Source: AA29 sp041481445 (GTDB taxonomy: Bacteria > Acidobacteriota > Vicinamibacteria > Fen-336). Taken from it: a DNA stretch of 6,940 nucleotides. Both the position numbers and the translations under genes were made by a program. Every line of letters begins with the position of its first letter. The first letter of the stretch is position 1. The stretch lies in assembly GCA_041481445.1 (NCBI GenBank), contig JBGPBV010000245.1, forward strand, positions 1 through 6,940. Reading direction: 5' to 3'. Below are positions 6,050-6,940 of the stretch, piece by piece. Under the pieces are notes generated by a model that saw only the letters and a list, made by a program, of their open reading frames with translations, made no database searches and had not been told where the DNA came from.

Positions 6050-6093
6050 ACGGGGGTTCGGTCGCGTGGGTTCGATTCCCGCCTCCGGCACCA
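6050..6093 (+). tRNA. 5'-truncated tRNA: T arm, acceptor 3' strand and CCA only
   Basis: A T stem-loop GTGGG-TTCGATT-CCCGC (6066-6082) is followed by the 7-nt acceptor strand CTCCGGC (6083-6089), discriminator A6090 and encoded CCA (6091-6093). The complementary GCCGGAG that should lie 70-85 nt upstream is absent, and no D arm or anticodon stem can be folded. Bases 6050-6067 (acg...cgt) could be a decayed long variable arm. With discriminator A this would point to tRNA-Leu, but tRNA-Thr ends are similar, so the isotype is unassigned. It is a remnant, plausibly a recombination or integration scar, not a working tRNA. Confidence 0.6.
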
Positions 6094-6123
6094 CACCATG
6101 AATAGGTTACGAACGGCGGCAAG

Positions 6124-6195
6124 ATGGGCGACCCCCGGCGGCTCCTCAATCAGTACGGACGCTTCCTGGGCCGCGCCGTGGAGCCCGGTCCGTGA
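6124..6195 (+). CDS. Doubtful 23-codon ORF
   Basis: ATG at 6124 opens a short frame (MGDPRRLLNQYGRFLGRAVE, then PGP) closed by TGA at 6193-6195. It lies just ahead of the promoter of the winged-helix/FHA gene. No convincing Shine-Dalgarno is present and no family is recognised. It may be the tail of yet another truncated gene, since the frame is open upstream to a stop at 6103, or it may be chance. Apart from this and the promoter I see nothing else between 6094 and 6216. Confidence 0.15.
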   Translation: MGDPRRLLNQYGRFLGRAVEPGP

Positions 6196-6197
6196 GC

Positions 6198-6203
6198 TAC
6201 AAT
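6198..6203 (+). promoter_or_regulatory. -10-like TACAAT giving a near-leaderless transcript
   Basis: TACAAT is a one-mismatch sigma-70 type -10 hexamer located 13 nt before the GTG at 6217. Transcription starting 6-8 nt after it would begin around 6210-6212, leaving a leader of only a few bases and no room for a Shine-Dalgarno, which is indeed missing. No good -35 is seen around 6175-6180. Confidence 0.4.
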
Positions 6204-6216
6204 CCCGCGTCTCGCC

Positions 6217-6864
6217 GTGACCATCCGCTTCGGCGCGTGCGTGCTCGACCCCGAGCGAAGGGAGCTGCGCCGCGGCGGCGAGGCCGTTCACCTGGCGCCC
6301 AAGGCCCTCGAGCTGCTCCTGGCCCTTCTCGAGAGCCGCCCGCGGCCGCTCTCGAAGGCGGAGCTGCGGCATCGCCTGTGGCCCGCGACGTTCGTCCACG
6401 AGGCCAACCTGCCCAACGTGGTGGCGGAGCTGCGCGAGGCCATCGGCGACGACGCGCGGCAGCCGCGCTTCGTGCGCACCGTGCACTCGTTCGGCTACGC
6501 GTTCGCGGGGCCGGTGACGGAGGGCGACGTCCCCGCGGCGAAGACGGAGCCGAACCCGTTCCTGTATTGCCTGGCCGGCAAGGCGGGGATCGCGACGCTC
6601 GCGGAAGGGGATCACGTGCTCGGGCGGAGCCACGAGTCAGCGATCCACATCGACGCGCCGGGTGTGTCGCGCCGCCACGCCCGGATCCGGTTGGGCCGGG
6701 GCCACGCCGTCCTCGAGGACCTGGACAGCCGGCACGGCACGTTCGTGCGCGGCGAGAGGCTGCGGGGACCGGAGCGCCTGGAGGACGGGGACGAGTTCAC
6801 GCTGGGACGGTACCGGCTGACCTTCCGCGTCCTGCGCGCCCGCGACCTCAGCAACACACGGTGA
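6217..6864 (+). CDS. OmpR/PhoB-type winged-helix and FHA-domain fusion regulator
   Basis: A 215-residue protein. Residues 1-98 are a Trans_reg_C winged helix: FGACVLDPERRELRRGG (N-terminal sheet), LAPKALELLLALLE, the LSKAELRHRLWP helix-turn and the recognition/wing part ending FVRTVHSFGYAF. No receiver domain precedes it. Residues about 112-206 are a forkhead-associated domain: G136-R-S138, S151-R-R-H154, DLDSRHGTFV and a terminal GRYRLTFRV strand. FHA domains bind phosphothreonine, so the protein probably couples Ser/Thr kinase signalling to DNA binding. The N of the usual NGT turn is H173, so peptide affinity could differ. No membrane segment is present, so it is cytoplasmic. The GTG at 6217 is the natural start because the beta-sheet begins at once (MTIRFGACVLD). 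It is likely transcribed alone from the TACAAT at 6198 and is followed by a hairpin. Confidence 0.9.
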   Translation: MTIRFGACVLDPERRELRRGGEAVHLAPKALELLLALLESRPRPLSKAELRHRLWPATFVHEANLPNVVAELREAIGDDARQPRFVRTVHSFGYAFAGPVTEGDVPAAKTEPNPFLYCLAGKAGIATLAEGDHVLGRSHESAIHIDAPGVSRRHARIRLGRGHAVLEDLDSRHGTFVRGERLRGPERLEDGDEFTLGRYRLTFRVLRARDLSNTR

Positions 6865-6869
6865 GGCCG

Positions 6870-6898
6870 GGGCGCGGGACGCGCCCGAGGAAATCCTC
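6870..6898 (+). terminator. Terminator-like double hairpin after the winged-helix/FHA gene
   Basis: A 7-bp GC stem GGGCGCG/CGCGCCC (6870-6876, 6880-6886) with loop GGA begins 5 nt after the TGA. A small stem GAGG/CCTC (6887-6890, 6895-6898) with loop AAAT follows at once. No T-run is present, so termination is inferred from position and stem strength. I see no gene start in the remaining 42 bases of the window. Confidence 0.5.
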
Positions 6899-6940
6899 TA
6901 ACGCGAATGGCGCGGGTAGGGGGTGTCTCTCGGACCGGGA

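Noticed and set aside
6031..6060. Resemblance to the 16S rRNA CCGCGGTAATAC segment
   Set aside because: Only short broken matches (CCGCGGT, GGTAATAC) with no flanking rRNA sequence.
6050..6093. 3' end of tmRNA
   Set aside because: Acceptor strand CTCCGGC would need a GCCGGAG start, unlike the usual tmRNA GGGG start, and no tag-coding or pseudoknot region precedes it.
5191..6633. 480-codon minus-strand open frame across DinB, tRNA fragment and regulator
   Set aside because: It crosses two real genes on the opposite strand; its WCRRRESNP stretch is the familiar spurious translation of an antisense tRNA end.

Overview
The window is GC-rich, with tightly G/C-biased third codon positions. It carries a membrane Ser/Thr kinase with kinesin-light-chain-type TPRs, a DinB-fold protein, a winged-helix/FHA regulator and secreted beta-helix and Cys-rich proteins. 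By family knowledge this mix fits an environmental bacterium of the Acidobacteriota type (Thermoanaerobaculia-like) or another large-genome, signalling-rich lineage such as Myxococcota. No rRNA or marker gene is present, so the taxonomy is inference.

Layout. (1) Positions 1-796, minus strand: a secreted or lipoprotein-like Cys-rich protein that runs off the left edge. Its TTG start is set by a good Shine-Dalgarno. (2) Positions 938-2185, minus strand: an exported protein with a perfect six-heptad coiled coil followed by a parallel beta-helix; a strong hairpin (863-897) follows its stop. (3) Positions 2186-2399: a divergent intergenic region with several palindromes and a possible 20-codon leader ORF overlapping the kinase start. 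(4) Positions 2400-5081, plus strand: an 893-residue Hanks-type kinase with one membrane span and about eleven 42-residue TPRs. (5) Positions 5081-5440: a scrapyard of gene fragments, namely a possible 12-residue Rossmann/P-loop-like start, a TPR fragment on the minus strand, and the C-terminus of a short-chain dehydrogenase. (6) Positions 5446-5958: an intact DinB-superfamily protein. (7) Positions 5960-6093: a PAS-domain fragment on the minus strand directly abutting the 3' part of a tRNA that includes an encoded CCA. (8) Positions 6217-6864: an OmpR-type winged helix fused to an FHA domain, apparently expressed from a nearly leaderless promoter and followed by a terminator-like hairpin.

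How the genes may work together. The kinase (phosphothreonine writer) and the winged-helix/FHA protein (phosphothreonine reader with a DNA-binding head) could form a short kinase-to-transcription pathway, with the TPR array outside the membrane acting as sensor. This is inference only; the two are separated by rearranged DNA and are not an operon. The sequence also shows a rearrangement hot spot between 5081 and 6093, where at least three foreign gene fragments and a truncated tRNA surround one intact gene. A metagenome mis-assembly is an alternative explanation for that mosaic.
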